From an uncultured Bacilli bacterium (GTDB taxonomy: Bacteria > Bacillota_I > Bacilli_A > RF39 > UBA660), in assembly GCA_910585335.1 (NCBI GenBank), contig CAJUCU010000055.1, forward strand, positions 1-6,144: DNA of 6,144 bases, given 5' to 3'. Of the stretch, positions 6,002-6,144 are shown piece after piece (the stretch's first letter is position 1; every line of letters starts with the position of its first letter). Both the position numbers and the translations under genes were made by a program. Below the pieces are notes generated by a model. The model was given only the letters and a program-made list of their open reading frames with translations. It did not search any database and had not been told where the DNA came from.

Positions 6002-6012
6002 TATGATATAAT
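6002..6012 (+). promoter_or_regulatory. Extended -10 promoter of the divergent gene
   Basis: TATGATATAAT contains TGNTATAAT, an extended -10 with a perfect TATAAT at 6007-6012. No convincing -35 lies 16-18 bases upstream, which extended -10 promoters tolerate. Transcription would start near 6019, 18 bases before the ATG at 6037. The same 11 bases occur on the other strand at 5928-5938 as the der -10. Confidence 0.6.
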
Positions 6013-6036
6013 AACTATAAGAGTGGAGGAGAATAT

Positions 6037-6144
6037 ATGGAAAAAATACAAAAAGAAAAAGAATGGTATGATAATCCTAATTTACTAACTAACATTTTGA
6101 TCGGACTTATTGCAATCATTATTATTTTTTCTCAAACTTTTGCT
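6037..6144 (+). CDS. Start of an unidentified membrane protein, 3' end outside window
   Basis: An ATG at 6037 follows GGAGGAG (6025-6031) at ideal spacing and opens a frame that runs to the window edge (36 codons). The visible N-terminus is MEKIQKEKEWYDNPNLLTNI, a charged cytoplasmic stretch, followed from about residue 17 by a hydrophobic run (LLTNILIGLIAIIIIF) typical of a membrane helix. The charged end before the helix and no obvious cleavage site suggest a membrane anchor with the N-terminus inside rather than a cleaved signal peptide. I do not recognise the family. It is transcribed away from der from its own promoter. Confidence 0.7.
   Translation, partial: MEKIQKEKEWYDNPNLLTNILIGLIAIIIIFSQTFA

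Noticed and set aside
1..6144. CRISPR array, insertion sequence, tRNA/rRNA or toxin-antitoxin pair
   Set aside because: No regularly spaced DNA repeats, transposase motifs, terminal inverted repeats, cloverleaf sequences or toxin-like pairs were seen. The only repeats are protein-coding and diverged.

Overview
The window is AT-rich DNA that most likely comes from an endospore-forming, low-GC Gram-positive bacterium (Firmicutes/Bacilli). Two mother-cell sporulation proteins (SpoIVA and a SpoVIF-family protein) and strong AGGAGG-type ribosome binding sites support this. Tryptophan is encoded by TGG throughout and there are no internal TGA codons, so the standard bacterial code fits better than the Mycoplasma code. 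The large repeat-built extracellular protein is of a kind I associate with uncultured gut Firmicutes. That placement is inference.

Layout. Bases 1-2490 (+) are the 3' part of a large modular surface or secreted protein. It has three cysteine-paired repeats, an Ig-like domain and two tandem C-terminal modules resembling DUF6273, and it ends without a wall anchor. A hairpin at 2503-2540, apparently usable in both directions, separates it from the convergent spoIVA. Bases 2575-5905 (-) hold a block read der, a 59-aa coiled-coil gene, spoVIF-like, spoIVA. The 59-aa gene shares one base with the der stop codon (TAATG). An intrinsic terminator overlaps the spoVIF-like stop codon, so spoIVA probably has its own promoter. 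At the right end, der and a divergent gene (6037 onward, cut by the window edge) are driven from a 131-bp intergenic region with two near-identical extended -10 promoters facing away from each other.

How the genes relate. Der is an essential double GTPase for 50S ribosome assembly and is expected to be expressed in growth; it has a clear housekeeping-type promoter. SpoIVA is the ATPase that builds the basement layer of the spore coat, and the SpoVIF-like protein is a small late coat-assembly factor. A sequence matching the late mother-cell sigma-K consensus lies directly before the spoVIF-like gene. The block therefore looks like a housekeeping GTPase gene followed by sporulation genes that can be switched on separately. 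From memory, der and spoIVA are also close in Bacillus subtilis, with gpsA and other genes between them; here gpsA is absent and the spoVIF-like gene sits in between.

I found no RNA genes, insertion sequences, CRISPR arrays or phage genes, and no strong case for a wholly new system. The most unusual items are the cysteine-paired repeat protein, the small gene coupled to der, and the compact regulatory layout around the spoVIF-like gene.
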